The notes under the pieces: model-generated
Database searches by the model: none
Told to the model about the DNA's origin: nothing
The model's input: the letters and a program-made list of their open reading frames with translations, nothing else
Position numbers and translations under genes: made by a program
In this document: piece by piece, positions 45,722-54,640 of the stretch
Position numbering within the stretch: position 1 is the first letter of the stretch
Layout: every line of letters starts with the position of its first letter
DNA from: Bradyrhizobium sp. SZCCHNS1050
GTDB taxonomy: Bacteria > Pseudomonadota > Alphaproteobacteria > Rhizobiales > Xanthobacteraceae
Assembly (NCBI RefSeq): GCF_032484785.1
Contig: NZ_JAUETR010000002.1
Location: 558,001-622,000 of the forward strand
Direction of reading: 5' to 3'
DNA length: 64,000 nucleotides

Positions 45722-46311
45722 CGTATCTCCTTGTGATTGATACCGGTGAATGACGTGACGACTGCGCGGCTATCAGCGCATTGCTGCGCAGACTGGTCGG
45801 GGCTTTCTGGCTGCATTGCACAGCCGGGACTTCAGTCGTCTAGTGGCGTATCACCCCGCGATTTTCGGGATTCTCCTGCATTTCAAGGGGCCCCGAAGCA
45901 CCCACAGCGGCGCCAAAATTCCAACGGAGCGCGCAGAAGTCAAGCTGCGATGGCGATCGAACGGAGCAAGCGATTCATTTTCCCCTATATTTCCAGGCAT
46001 TTTCGACGGTCCTGCGTGATTTTGGCCGCACATTGCAGGGGAAACATGCTGAAATCCCTGCATGCGGTCGCATCGCGCTCGTTCATCCATGCCGCGAATC
46101 ACTGCCAAAACAGCGATTCGCTGGCATACGGAGGCGCTCTCGCAACACCGCGCAGCCCCGTCGAATGCGTCGTCGCGCGCACCGCACATCCGAGCGAGCC
46201 GGCGCCGCCGCAGCATCAGGCTCGATACACGGGCGGGCGAATTGCTGCTATGGGTCGGCGTCCGCAGGCGGCCGTTGACCATCCGCTTCGAGTTCAGGGA
46301 GAGAAGACACG
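45722..46311. other. Intergenic between HU and glyoxalase genes; no gene seen
   Basis: 590 bases. Long open frames here are not convincing: the sequence is AT-richer, and frames reading into gloA are out of its frame. It should contain both divergent promoters. Confidence 0.4.
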
Positions 46312-46764
46312 ATGCGTTATCTCCACACCATGCTGCGCGTGCGCAATCTCGACGCCGCGCTCAAATTCTATTCCGATGCGCTCGGCCTCAAGGAGGTGCG
46401 CCGGATCGACAACGACAAGGGTCGCTTCACACTGGTGTTTCTCTGCGCACCCGAAGATGAATACCTGCTGAAGAGCCTGCCGCCGACGCGTGGCGCCCCG
46501 CTGGTCGAGCTCACCTACAATTGGGACGAGGAGAGCTATGGCGAGGACCGCTTCTTCGGCCATCTCGCCTATGAGGTCGACGACATCTACGCCACCTGCG
46601 ACCGGCTGATGAAGCTCGGCATCACCATCAACCGGCCGCCGCGCGACGGCAACATGGCCTTCATCCGCTCGCCCGATCTGCACTCGATCGAGCTGTTGCA
46701 GAAGGGCGAGCCGAAGGCGCCGGCCGAGCCCTGGCTGTCGATGCCGAACACCGGACATTGGTGA
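46312..46764 (+). CDS. gloA: Glyoxalase I (lactoylglutathione lyase)
   Basis: 150 residues from ATG 46312 (GGGAGAG upstream). Two betaalpha-beta-beta-beta modules: YLHTMLRVRNLDAALKFYSDALGLKEVRR (metal His) and FGHLAYEVDDIYATCDRLMKLG (second His), with glutamates in LVELTYNW and SIELLQKG. Converts the methylglyoxal-glutathione adduct to S-lactoylglutathione. It ends ...PNTGHW. Confidence 0.92.
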   Translation: MRYLHTMLRVRNLDAALKFYSDALGLKEVRRIDNDKGRFTLVFLCAPEDEYLLKSLPPTRGAPLVELTYNWDEESYGEDRFFGHLAYEVDDIYATCDRLMKLGITINRPPRDGNMAFIRSPDLHSIELLQKGEPKAPAEPWLSMPNTGHW

Positions 46765-46851
46765 GTCATTCGCCTTCATGATCCAGCCGGAACATCGTGG
46801 CCACCCTCGCGTTGTCGCTCCGATTGATGGAGAGGATACGAGGAGGCCGAG

Positions 46852-46932
46852 ATGGGTCGAGGACTTCTATTGTGGTTGTTGGGCGTGCCGATTCCGGTGA
46901 TCATTCTGCTCTGGCTGTTCTTCGGCCACTGA
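46852..46932 (+). CDS. 26-residue hydrophobic membrane peptide
   Basis: ATG 46852 with AGGAGG at ideal spacing, TGA at 46930-46932. GRGLLLWLLGVPIPVIILLWL is one membrane helix with a VPIP kink, ending FFGH. It has its own terminator 26 bases later. Similar tiny peptides occur in rhizobia to my recollection, but their role is unknown. Confidence 0.65.
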   Translation: MGRGLLLWLLGVPIPVIILLWLFFGH

Positions 46933-46957
46933 TCGCCGCGAACGATGCGTTCGTCGG

Positions 46958-46985
46958 AAAAGCCCCGCTTCGAGCGGGGCTTTTT
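46958..46985 (+). terminator. Intrinsic terminator
   Basis: AAAAGCCCCGC - TTCGA - GCGGGGCTTTTT, a perfect stem with a T-run directly after the 26-residue peptide gene. Confidence 0.85.
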
Positions 46986-47031
46986 GCGTAACATGGGCTA
47001 ATGATGACGCTCGCCCAGAGAGGAGCCGAAC

Positions 47032-47673
47032 GTGTCCGCCGACGACAGACTGACGATCTGGGGCCGCCCCAATTCGGTGAACGTGCAGAAGGTGCTGTGG
47101 TGTCTCGCCGAGCTCGATGTCGCTTATGACCGTATCGACGCGGGCATGCAGTACGGCCGCAACAACGAGGCGGACTATCTCGCAATGAATCCGAACGGCC
47201 GCATCCCGACGCTGGTCGATGGCGATTTCGTGCTGTGGGAGAGCAACGCGATCATGCGCTATCTCTGCCTCGCTTATGGCGACGGCACGCCGCTTTATCC
47301 AACGACGCCACAGCACCGCGCCGCGGTGGAGCGCTGGCTGGACTGGACGCTGTCGACGGTGCAGCCGATCGAGCGTCCGCTGTTCTGGGGCTTGGTGCGA
47401 ACGCCGCCGGAGCAGCGCGACATGGCCGCCTTGCAGAAGGCGGCTGACGACGCCGCGGCGATGTGGCGCATCCTCGACGCGCATCTGACCACGCGCAGCC
47501 ACGTCGAGGCCGAGCATTTCACGCTCGCCGACATTGCGCTTGGCGCCTATGCCCGGCGCTGGTTCGGAGTCGAAGGTGTCGTCAAGCCGAAGCTGCCGAG
47601 CCTCGCGCGCTGGTACGGACAGATCGCGCAACGCCCGGCCTTCATCCGCCACATCGCGCCGCCGCTGTCGTGA
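47032..47673 (+). CDS. Glutathione S-transferase family protein
   Basis: 213 residues from GTG 47032 (AGAGGAG upstream). N-terminal thioredoxin-like domain with LTIWGRPNSVNVQKVLWCLAELDVAYDRID (Ser/Asn active site region), NPNGRIPTLVDGDFVLWESNAIMRYL, and a helical C-domain with FTLADIALG. It conjugates glutathione; the substrate is unknown. Confidence 0.9.
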   Translation: MSADDRLTIWGRPNSVNVQKVLWCLAELDVAYDRIDAGMQYGRNNEADYLAMNPNGRIPTLVDGDFVLWESNAIMRYLCLAYGDGTPLYPTTPQHRAAVERWLDWTLSTVQPIERPLFWGLVRTPPEQRDMAALQKAADDAAAMWRILDAHLTTRSHVEAEHFTLADIALGAYARRWFGVEGVVKPKLPSLARWYGQIAQRPAFIRHIAPPLS

Positions 47674-47678
47674 GCACC

Positions 47679-47948
47679 TCAGCGGCTGGTCGAGGTGCCC
47701 ATCTCGACGCGCAGGGCGCCGCCGACCTTCACGCAGGTATCGGTTCCCTCGACGCGTACGAAGTTGGCGCCGTAGGACGCGCAGGGATTGCTGGTGGCGG
47801 CGCCTGAACGGGATGCGGCCTTATTCGGTCCAGCCGCCTTCGGCCCGGGAAGCGATGGCGCAAGAAGCGACGACCCCGGCGAGCCGGCGGCTGCCACGGT
47901 CACGGCGGCGAGCACCGCGAGGGCGCCCAGGATGAGAGACCGACACAT
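47679..47948 (-). CDS. Small secreted protein resembling a porin N-terminus
   Basis: 89 residues from ATG 47948. Signal peptide (LILGALAVLAAVTVAAA) and the segment NPCASYGANFVRVEGTDTCVKVGGALRVEMG, which looks like the N-terminal strands of Omp2-type rhizobial porins (two Cys, then the first beta strand). It stops there, about 300 residues short of a porin, so it is either a distinct short secreted protein or a remnant. Confidence 0.6.
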   Translation of the reverse strand: MCRSLILGALAVLAAVTVAAAGSPGSSLLAPSLPGPKAAGPNKAASRSGAATSNPCASYGANFVRVEGTDTCVKVGGALRVEMGTSTSR

Positions 47949-47992
47949 TCCGCTTGTTAGCGCGTCTGCCGCGGCGAAGCGACACCGGCCGT

Positions 47993-48253
47993 CTATTTGC
48001 CGATGAACTTGACGCCGACCGAGGCGCCGCGGCGCCACACCACCTGGCACTGGCGGCCCGTTCTTGCGTCGCGCGCGAAGGCGAGCCGGATGGTCGCCGG
48101 CAGCGCCGCCGCGTCCTGCAGGGTCAGCTTGGCGCCGGCGCTGGAAATGTCCTGAACCAGGCAATGGCGCACGGCGAACCCGCCATCCAGCGTGATCCAC
48201 GCCGGCTGCTTCATCGATTTGCGGGCTTCCCGCTTCTTGGGCGCGGCCATCAT
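47993..48253 (-). CDS. PilZ-domain protein
   Basis: 86 residues from ATG 48253 (AGGAG upstream; the next codon is also ATG). A lone PilZ-like domain: RKSMKQPAWITLDGGFAVRHCLVQDISSAGAKLTLQDA...VVWRRGASVGVKFIGK. The c-di-GMP signature RxxxR is degenerate, while the (D/N)xSxxG motif is present as DISSAG. Single PilZ proteins of this type are frequent in the genus; c-di-GMP binding is uncertain. Confidence 0.75.
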   Translation of the reverse strand: MMAAPKKREARKSMKQPAWITLDGGFAVRHCLVQDISSAGAKLTLQDAAALPATIRLAFARDARTGRQCQVVWRRGASVGVKFIGK

Positions 48254-48415
48254 CCTGCTCCTGCTCGCCCGTTGCAGTACGGCAAGGACCCTAATGGACG
48301 GTTGACCGGACCCCGACTGCGCGTGCGATTCATCGCTGCAGAACCTCGCGCCGACCGCGTCTCGGCGCAAACCGTCCGTTTCAAGATCGAAGATGGAAGG
48401 AATGCCGGCGCGGAG

Positions 48416-48490
48416 TGGCGCTCCCTAGCGGAATCGAACCGCTCTCTCCACCGTGAAAGGGTGGCGTCCTGACCGATAGACGAAGGGAGC
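48416..48490 (-). tRNA. tRNA-Glu (anticodon UUC)
   Basis: Minus strand. Acceptor GCTCCCT / AGGGAGC, discriminator G, encoded CCA (3' end at 48416). The anticodon loop CTTTCAC reads UUC. The T loop GGTTCGATTCC is standard. Confidence 0.95.
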
Positions 48491-48703
48491 AATACGCACG
48501 ATGCCAGAGGGCACGAGGCCCCGGTGCCATCGCCGCTTGCACGTTTCGGTAAAACCTTCAGCAAATCAGCAGCTTGAGGCGATGATCTGCGAGGTCGGCT
48601 GAACCACCGACGGTGATTCCGTGCCGCGCGCCGAACGTATAGAGGCGTTTCGCCGGCCGGGCAAGCCACCCCGTGGCGGTGTTTCCGGTCTCTTCCCGCG
48701 TGC

Positions 48704-49036
48704 TCAACGGGCCGCAAACAGCGGAGCGATACCGTCCGTGTCGATGTAGACCACGCCGTCCTCGACCTTGACCGGATATTGCGCCAGCGCGCTCTCCGGC
48801 GGGTGGAGCGGCGTACCGGTGAAAGCATCCCACGTCCAATTGTGCACGGGGCAACTGAGCACGCGGCCGTCGAAGCCGGCCTCCTCCATCGGCGCCGCCG
48901 TGTGCGGGCAGACGCCCTGGAACGCTTTGAGCTCGCCATTGTCGGGCCAGGCAAGGATGACGAGCTGGGCGTCGGCGATGACGAGGCGCATGCCGCCTTC
49001 GTCGATGGTGTCGGCCTTGCAGACGCGGGTGAACAT
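48704..49036 (-). CDS. Rieske [2Fe-2S] ferredoxin
   Basis: 110 residues from ATG 49036. Both cluster motifs are visible, C-x-H in GVCPHTAAP and C-x2-H in SCPVHNWTWD, in a domain typical of dioxygenase-type ferredoxins (TmoC/BphF): FTRVCKADTIDEGGMRLVIADAQLVIL...VYIDTDGIAPLF. It carries electrons to an oxygenase, but no oxygenase is adjacent. A flavin reductase partner is also absent. Confidence 0.9.
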   Translation of the reverse strand: MFTRVCKADTIDEGGMRLVIADAQLVILAWPDNGELKAFQGVCPHTAAPMEEAGFDGRVLSCPVHNWTWDAFTGTPLHPPESALAQYPVKVEDGVVYIDTDGIAPLFAAR

Positions 49037-49250
49037 TCGCTGGCCTCATGCTCCATTGCGACCATCGCAATCGAAGGACCACGAGCAAAACTCGTTCCGC
49101 GGACCGCGCTGTGCCCGCGAGCCCGACAAGACCAAGCCTGACAAGACCATGGCACCCTTCTTGCTGCCTTTCCCGGCATCTCTCGTCGAACGAGCCATCG
49201 TGTCGCAAAGGCGACAGACCGCTCGGCGGCGAGTTGCGGCGGAGTGCGAC

Positions 49251-50003
49251 ATGACCGACATGACCGAGCTGAGAACACGCAAGGAGCCGCTCAATCTCGC
49301 CATCGTGCATGTCGATCCCGACGCCTTCATCGCCAACCTCATGGCTTGGCTCGAGATCACCGCCTTCATCAAGGCGCAGCGCGCCGGCGAGGCCGTGGTG
49401 CCTGCCGACGGCAAGACACCCGCATTGTCGGCGGCGCAATTGCAGAACGGCGGCGTCCACGAGGTCGGCAACGACGCGCTGTTCGCCTTCGCGATGACGG
49501 CGTCGCTGAAGGGCGACAAGGCCGCGGTCGACAAGGTCGAGACCGCCTTGCTCGACGGCATGGGCAAGGATTTTCCCGGCTCGTTCGCGCTGTGGCACTT
49601 CCGCGCCACGATCGATGCGCCGACCACGCTCGACGATTTCGTCGGCCAGGCCGGCAAGAAGATGCTGACAGGCGATCTGCCGCCACCGCCGCTGCGCGCC
49701 AAGGAATATTGGAGCGCCGGACTGCGCTTCTTCGAGAAGGCGCGCAAGTCGAACTTCGTCCACGAGATCATGTATCCGCTGGCGAAATGGACGCGGGCGC
49801 GCTGGACCGAGACGGCGGAGAAAGGCGTCGCCTTTCTGCATCACATCGAGGACAACGTCCCGGTGCTGCGCGAGGTGCTGGAGGAGCCGCGCAACGACCA
49901 GGCCTTCATCGCCAATGTCCTGCTGAAGCTCGCGCCTGCCGTCGATATGGAGTTGAACGAGGAATATCAGGGCTTCCTACGCTCGCTGGCGCGGCGCAAC
50001 TGA
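49251..50003 (+). CDS. Conserved hypothetical protein
   Basis: 250 residues from ATG 49251 (GGAG upstream). No membrane segment. Features: LNLAIVHVDPDAFIANLMAWLEITAFIKAQ, a helical middle with FVGQAGKKMLTGDLPPPPLRAKEYWSAGLRFFEKARKSNFVHEI, and ERFHH-like FLHHIEDNVPVLREVLEEP. It is divergent from the Rieske protein gene. I do not recognise the family. Confidence 0.6.
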   Translation: MTDMTELRTRKEPLNLAIVHVDPDAFIANLMAWLEITAFIKAQRAGEAVVPADGKTPALSAAQLQNGGVHEVGNDALFAFAMTASLKGDKAAVDKVETALLDGMGKDFPGSFALWHFRATIDAPTTLDDFVGQAGKKMLTGDLPPPPLRAKEYWSAGLRFFEKARKSNFVHEIMYPLAKWTRARWTETAEKGVAFLHHIEDNVPVLREVLEEPRNDQAFIANVLLKLAPAVDMELNEEYQGFLRSLARRN

Positions 50004-50043
50004 CGCAAGGGTGCGGTGTCAATTCCAGCTGACCCGCCCACGC

Positions 50044-50079
50044 AAAAAGGCCGGCGGGCGTTACGCCGCCGGCCTCTTG
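50044..50079 (+). terminator. Intrinsic terminator
   Basis: GGCCGGCGGGCG / CGCCGCCGGCC stem (50049-50060 with 50064-50074), AAAA before and CTCTTGT after, just downstream of the hypothetical gene ending at 50003. Confidence 0.7.
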
Positions 50080-50277
50080 TCGCGACTGCCGGCTCCGGCC
50101 GTCCGGTTCCGTCGCATTCCTGGGGTATGCGAACAGGGTCGCGCGATCTGGTTAATGATAGGTTAACGCACGTATACCGGAATAACCACGATCATGAACT
50201 ACAACCATGATCCGGGGTTTGCGTTCCGGCCATGAACCAGCGCGGGGACCATCGAGCGGCGAGATCGGACAAGACCT

Positions 50278-50502
50278 TCAGCTCAGTTGCAAGGCGCGCT
50301 TCGTCTCCCGGCGCAGCGCCTGCTCCTGGCAGCCCGACAGCCGGACGAGTTCCTGGGGATACATGTCATAGCCGTGGCTGCCAAAGGCACTCTGCTGCGC
50401 CATCGGGACCTGCGCAGGCGTTCGGGCCGCATCTGCCCCTGCCCCTGCCCCTGCATTCGACGAACCTCGGACCGGATCGAGCCCAGTGTTCAAAGCGGCC
50501 AT
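50278..50502 (-). CDS. Small hypothetical protein
   Basis: 74 residues from ATG 50502. Low-complexity Gly/Ala/Asp middle (GAGAGADAARTPA) and a C-terminal part with LVRLSGCQEQALRRETKRALQLS. No membrane segment. It follows the hemerythrin gene on the same strand (79-base gap). Coding status is moderate. Confidence 0.45.
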   Translation of the reverse strand: MAALNTGLDPVRGSSNAGAGAGADAARTPAQVPMAQQSAFGSHGYDMYPQELVRLSGCQEQALRRETKRALQLS

Positions 50503-50581
50503 AGCCAGCTCCGCGAAAGAGTGCCTGCCCCCACTGGAACTATAGTCCACCGGTCGCGGGGCGCAATTGGGCAAAACGCCA

Positions 50582-51160
50582 TCAGCCGGCGGTGGCGCGC
50601 GCCTGCTCCGCCTCCTGTTCCCAGCGCAGGATGGTCCGCTCGAGATTGTGGAATTTCTCGGCGACGTCGCCGTCGAACAGCGGGTCCTTGCGGTCCGACA
50701 TGCGGGCGTCGATATCGGCCCAATCCTCCGCCTGAAGGGCGCGCAGCGCCGCGGGAAACAGCAGGGTCTCCTCCTTGCGCAGATGCTCGCGTTGGCTGTC
50801 GATGAACTCATGCACGGCGGCGTGGAAGCTCTCGCGCAGGATCTCCTGGTCCGACAGCACCGCGTTCACGGCGTCGGCAAAGCCGCGCAGCCGCTGCGCC
50901 TCGGTCTCGTGCTCGTCGTCGACGTCGCCATAGGCTGCGGCCGCGGCAGGGTCGCGTTCGCGCAGCTTGCCGAAGATCATCTCCTCCTTGGGATGATGAC
51001 AGCGCTGCGGATAGTCCTCGAAATAGGCGATGATGCTCTGCAGGATGTCGTAGTCCGGCCGCCGATTGTGATCGAACAGCTCCAATTCGTGCTCGAGCAC
51101 CGAGAGAAGCTTCTCGAGATTCTCGTGCTCCTGCAGCAGCGCTTCGATGATCCTTGCCAT
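50582..51160 (-). CDS. Hemerythrin-domain (HHE) protein
   Basis: 192 residues from ATG 51160 (GAGGGCGG ribosome site). HHE pattern: LLQEHENLEKLLSVLEHELELFDHN, YFEDYPQRCHHPKEEMIFGKL, DEHETEAQRLRGF, and FIDSQREHLRKEETLLFPAA, giving the His/Glu set for a di-iron site. Likely O2 or NO/iron handling. Adjacent to hemA. Confidence 0.9.
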   Translation of the reverse strand: MARIIEALLQEHENLEKLLSVLEHELELFDHNRRPDYDILQSIIAYFEDYPQRCHHPKEEMIFGKLRERDPAAAAAYGDVDDEHETEAQRLRGFADAVNAVLSDQEILRESFHAAVHEFIDSQREHLRKEETLLFPAALRALQAEDWADIDARMSDRKDPLFDGDVAEKFHNLERTILRWEQEAEQARATAG

Positions 51161-51228
51161 GGCCGCCCTCGCCTGTGCGCCGGCTGGGCCTTGCCGAACC
51201 GGCATTTTCCCTGAACGCAACAGACTAC

Positions 51229-51246
51229 GCCCGCGCGAGCGCGGGC
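51229..51246. repeat. Perfect palindromic hairpin between hemA and hemerythrin genes
   Basis: GCCCGCGC - GA - GCGCGGGC, 8-bp perfect stem with a 2-base loop. No T-run; possible terminator or processing hairpin after hemA. Confidence 0.5.
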
Positions 51247-51300
51247 GGCATTGCGGCAGATCAAACTGACAGACCGATGTGACAGGTCAGCGGAAACGGC

Positions 51301-52530
51301 TCACTCAGCGGCCAGCGCCTGCGGCGCCCGCGCAAGGCCGAGCCGATCCCAGACGTCGACCAGCGCCTCGGCCAGGGCGTCGATCAGGCCGTCATCATGG
51401 TAAGGCGATGGCGTGATGCGCAGCCGCTCCAGGCCGCGCGGCACGGTCGGATAGTTGATCGGCTGTATGTAGATGCCGTGCTCGGACAACAGCAGGTCGG
51501 ACGCCGTCTTGCACTTCTCGGGATCGCCGACATGCACCGGCACGATGTGGGTGTCGGACGGCATGACCGGCAGCCCGGAGGCGTTCAGCACGGCCTTGAG
51601 CCGCGCCGCCCGGTCCTGGTGCCGGTCACGCTCCCACTGCGAGGTCTTGAGATGGCGGATCGCGGCGGTCGCGGCGGCGCAAACCGGCGGCGGCAAGGCG
51701 GTGGTGAAGATGAAGCCCGGCGCATAGGAGCGGACGGCGTCGATCAGATTGGCATTGGCGGCAATGTAGCCGCCGAGGCAGCCGAAGGCCTTGGCGAGCG
51801 TGCCCTCGAGGATGTCGATGCGGGCCATCACGCCGTCGCGCTCGGCGATGCCGCCGCCGCGCGGGCCGTACATGCCGACCGCATGGACCTCGTCGACGTA
51901 TGTGAGCGCGCCATAACGCTCGGCGAGATCGCAGATCCGGTGCAAGGGCGCGACATCCCCATCCATCGAATACAGGCTCTCGCAGACGATCAGCTTGGGA
52001 CGGTCGGGATCGGCCGCCCGCAGCAGCTCTTCGAGATGGGCGAGGTCGTTGTGCCGCCAGACCTGCTTCTCGCTCCCGGCCTTGCGGACGCCCTCGATCA
52101 TCGAATTGTGGTTGAGCGCGTCCGACAGCAGCAGGCAGTTCGGCAGCAGTTTCGCGATGGTCGAGATGCCGGTCTCGTTGGAGACGTAGCCCGAGGTGAA
52201 CACCAGAGCCGCTTCCTTGCCGTGGAGATCGGCAAGCTCGCGCTCGAGCTCGATCAGCGGATGGTTGGTGCCGGCGATGTTGCGGGTGCCGCCGGCGCCG
52301 GTGCCCATGCGCGCGGCAACGTCGACCATGGCGCCGATCACCTTCGGATGCTGGCCCATGCCAAGATAGTCATTGGAGCACCAGATCACGACATCCTTCG
52401 GCCCCTCCGGCGAATGCCAGATCGCGCGGGGGAAGCGGCCGGCGAGGCGCTCCAGATCGGCGAAGACGCGATAGCGCCGTTCCTGGTGCAACTGGTCGAG
52501 GGCACGGTCGAAATAGCTGTCGTAGTTCAT
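51301..52530 (-). CDS. hemA: 5-aminolevulinate synthase
   Basis: 409 residues from ATG 52530, the usual rhizobial HemA length. It condenses glycine and succinyl-CoA to 5-aminolevulinate with PLP, the first step of haem synthesis in alphaproteobacteria. Motifs: [54 protein letters not shown], and the PLP Lys in [15 protein letters not shown]. An FNR/FixK box lies 105 bases upstream, which agrees with published FixLJ-dependent oxygen control of B. japonicum hemA. Confidence 0.95.
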   Translation of the reverse strand: MNYDSYFDRALDQLHQERRYRVFADLERLAGRFPRAIWHSPEGPKDVVIWCSNDYLGMGQHPKVIGAMVDVAARMGTGAGGTRNIAGTNHPLIELERELADLHGKEAALVFTSGYVSNETGISTIAKLLPNCLLLSDALNHNSMIEGVRKAGSEKQVWRHNDLAHLEELLRAADPDRPKLIVCESLYSMDGDVAPLHRICDLAERYGALTYVDEVHAVGMYGPRGGGIAERDGVMARIDILEGTLAKAFGCLGGYIAANANLIDAVRSYAPGFIFTTALPPPVCAAATAAIRHLKTSQWERDRHQDRAARLKAVLNASGLPVMPSDTHIVPVHVGDPEKCKTASDLLLSEHGIYIQPINYPTVPRGLERLRITPSPYHDDGLIDALAEALVDVWDRLGLARAPQALAAE

Positions 52531-52634
52531 CACCTGATCCGTCCTTCCCCTGCTCGCGTCCCGAACCTGCGTTCCGGCGCGCCCTTGGAGGCCTGTTCGG
52601 GGTCGGACCAAAGCGCAATCCGTCGCGTCCTTCG

Positions 52635-52648
52635 TTGATCCAGATCAG
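52635..52648 (-). promoter_or_regulatory. FNR/FixK box upstream of hemA
   Basis: On the minus strand CTGATCTGGATCAA, one mismatch to TTGAT-N4-ATCAA, in the 183-base gap before hemA. Confidence 0.7.
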
Positions 52649-52713
52649 GGATCGCGCACGATGCCGGGCATCCGGATGCCGCTCGCCGCGGTCCGCGACG
52701 CCCCCGGAGGCGT

Positions 52714-53862
52714 TCAGGCGCGCAGCGGGTTCTCCGCATCGGCAACCTCGAGCCGCAGCGGCGCACCGGTGTCGAGGAAGGCGGACAGAGCTGCCTCGTA
52801 CGGCGCGGGGTCGAGACCGCGCGCGAAGAGCCATTGCGGCTCGTAATAGGTTTGGCGATAGCGCTCCCCGGAATCGCAGATCAGGGTGACCAGTGAGCCG
52901 CTCTGTCCATCCTGCCGCATCTCGGCCGCCAGCCGGCACAGCGCCAGGAAGTTGGTCCCGGTCGAGCCGCCGACCGGCCGGCGCAGCCGCCGCGTCAGGA
53001 CGTTCATCGCCGCGACCGAGGCGGCATCCGGCACCTTCATCATGCGATCCACGACCCCCGGCACGAAGGATGGCTCGCAGCGCGGACGGCCGACGCCCTC
53101 GATCAGCGACGGCCGTTCGCACGTCCGGGCGCTGTCGCCGTTGCAGAAGGCGTCGAAGAAGGCCGAATGCTCGACATCGGCGACGCACAGCCGCGTCGGG
53201 TGCCGGCGGTAGCGCAGATAGCGGCCGATCGTCGCCGACGTGCCGCCGGTGCCCGCGCCCATCACGATCCATTCCGGGAGCGGACGGCGCTCGCCCTGCA
53301 ACTGGTTGAAGATCGACTCGGCGATGTTGTTGTTGCCGCGCCAGTCGGTAGCGCGCTCGGCGAAGGTGAACTGGTCCATGTAATGGCCGCCGAGCCGGCT
53401 CGCGAGCGCGGCCGCCTCGGCATAGAGAAACCGGCCGTCATCGATGAGATGGCAATTGCCGCCGTAATGCGTGATCGCGGCGATCTTCTCTTCCGAGGTG
53501 GTGCGCGGCATCACCGCGTAGAACGGCACGCTGATCATCTGCGCGAAATAGGCTTCCGATACCGCTGTCGACCCGGAGGAGGCCTCGACCACGGGCGTGC
53601 CTTCCCGGATGTGGCCGTTGCAAAGCGCATAGAGAAACAGCGATCGGGCCAGCCGATGCTTGAGGCTCCCGGTCGGGTGGGTCGATTCGTCCTTCAGGTA
53701 GATGTCGATGCCGGCGAGCGCGGGCACGATCAGCCGGATCAAGTGCGTGTCGGCGGTCCGGCACTGGTCGGCCTCGATGGCCGCCACGGCGTCGTCGACC
53801 CAGCCACGGCGATAGCGTGGACCACAGGCTCTGTCGGAAGCTGACCAAGACGGCGAATTCAT
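52714..53862 (-). CDS. PLP-dependent cysteine synthase/cysteine desulfhydrase-like enzyme
   Basis: 382 residues from ATG 53862 (the frame is open further upstream, to 54135, but lacks a sensible start). PLP Lys lies in [15 protein letters not shown], with [35 protein letters not shown], and [12 protein letters not shown]. These fold type II motifs fit the cysteine synthase family; the Cds1-like desulfhydrase subfamily is my best guess. It precedes hemA in the same orientation but with its own promoter gap between. Confidence 0.8.
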   Translation of the reverse strand: MNSPSWSASDRACGPRYRRGWVDDAVAAIEADQCRTADTHLIRLIVPALAGIDIYLKDESTHPTGSLKHRLARSLFLYALCNGHIREGTPVVEASSGSTAVSEAYFAQMISVPFYAVMPRTTSEEKIAAITHYGGNCHLIDDGRFLYAEAAALASRLGGHYMDQFTFAERATDWRGNNNIAESIFNQLQGERRPLPEWIVMGAGTGGTSATIGRYLRYRRHPTRLCVADVEHSAFFDAFCNGDSARTCERPSLIEGVGRPRCEPSFVPGVVDRMMKVPDAASVAAMNVLTRRLRRPVGGSTGTNFLALCRLAAEMRQDGQSGSLVTLICDSGERYRQTYYEPQWLFARGLDPAPYEAALSAFLDTGAPLRLEVADAENPLRA

Positions 53863-54187
53863 CGCGGCAACCGACCATGATCCCTTTGCCGCATCAAGCC
53901 CGCCCGGCCGCCCATGCCGAGCAAGCTGGGGGCAAATGGCAGTTCGGCGCCGGCTGCCGCGCCTTGGCACCGCAACGGAGCGAAAGGGCTTCGCGTTTGC
54001 GCCAGCGAAAAACGCTCGCATCGCTTGCAACTCATGGAATGCACGCGCGAATTTCGGAAGAATTTTTGAATGACGGCGAGAATGGTCAAATATTTGCACG
54101 CTTTTGCGGCCAAGCTGGGCATCATCGAATGGCACGACCGAGTCGAGCCTGCATCACGGGCGACCCAAGCCTGCTCCGAGGGGCACC
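53863..54187. other. Intergenic, no gene seen
   Basis: 325 bases. A frame continues upstream of the PLP enzyme but without coding character; no structure noted. Confidence 0.4.
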
Positions 54188-54427
54188 ATGAGAGTTCTTT
54201 CGATTGTTCTGGTTGCGTGCGCGATCAGTCAGGCCGCTTTCGCTGAAGGTCTGGAATGCCGGCGTGTGGCCGACCCGACACCACGATTGAGCTGCGTGGA
54301 AACGCCGACGACCGCCCAGGCGCCAACCACCTCCCGCACCGACGCCTGGACCCCGGTCGAACCGCGCCAGGAGGCCCCGGTGCGCGGCGGCGATGCGACG
54401 GCGCCGAGAGCCTCCCGGCCCCGTTGA
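54188..54427 (+). CDS. Small secreted protein, unknown
   Basis: 79 residues from ATG 54188 (GAGGGG upstream). Signal peptide (VLSIVLVACAISQAAFA|EG), then a short Cys-containing part (LECRRVADPTPRLSCVE) and a Pro/Thr/Arg-rich tail. No family recognised. Confidence 0.6.
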   Translation: MRVLSIVLVACAISQAAFAEGLECRRVADPTPRLSCVETPTTAQAPTTSRTDAWTPVEPRQEAPVRGGDATAPRASRPR

Positions 54428-54640
54428 GACCAGCCGGGCGGCAGCCGACGGCGGCTGCACTCGGCCCTGCAGCGGTCCCTCCCCCAATCGAGCCCCCGGA
54501 CGGGGTTCTTTCCCTTGAAGAGCGGCTCATTCTGCCGACATGTAGATCTTGCCGTGCGGCCACGGACCGATGTCAAATCCATTCTCCGCGCGGGTGGTGG
54601 AGGGTCGGTTCGGCCCCGCCGCATTGGATGATCGGAGACC

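Noticed and set aside
45737..46471. 244-codon plus-strand frame between HU and gloA
   Set aside because: It runs into gloA out of frame and lacks codon bias and a ribosome site.
47679..47948. Full porin gene
   Set aside because: Only the signal peptide and first strand region resemble a porin; the frame ends after 89 codons and no continuation follows.
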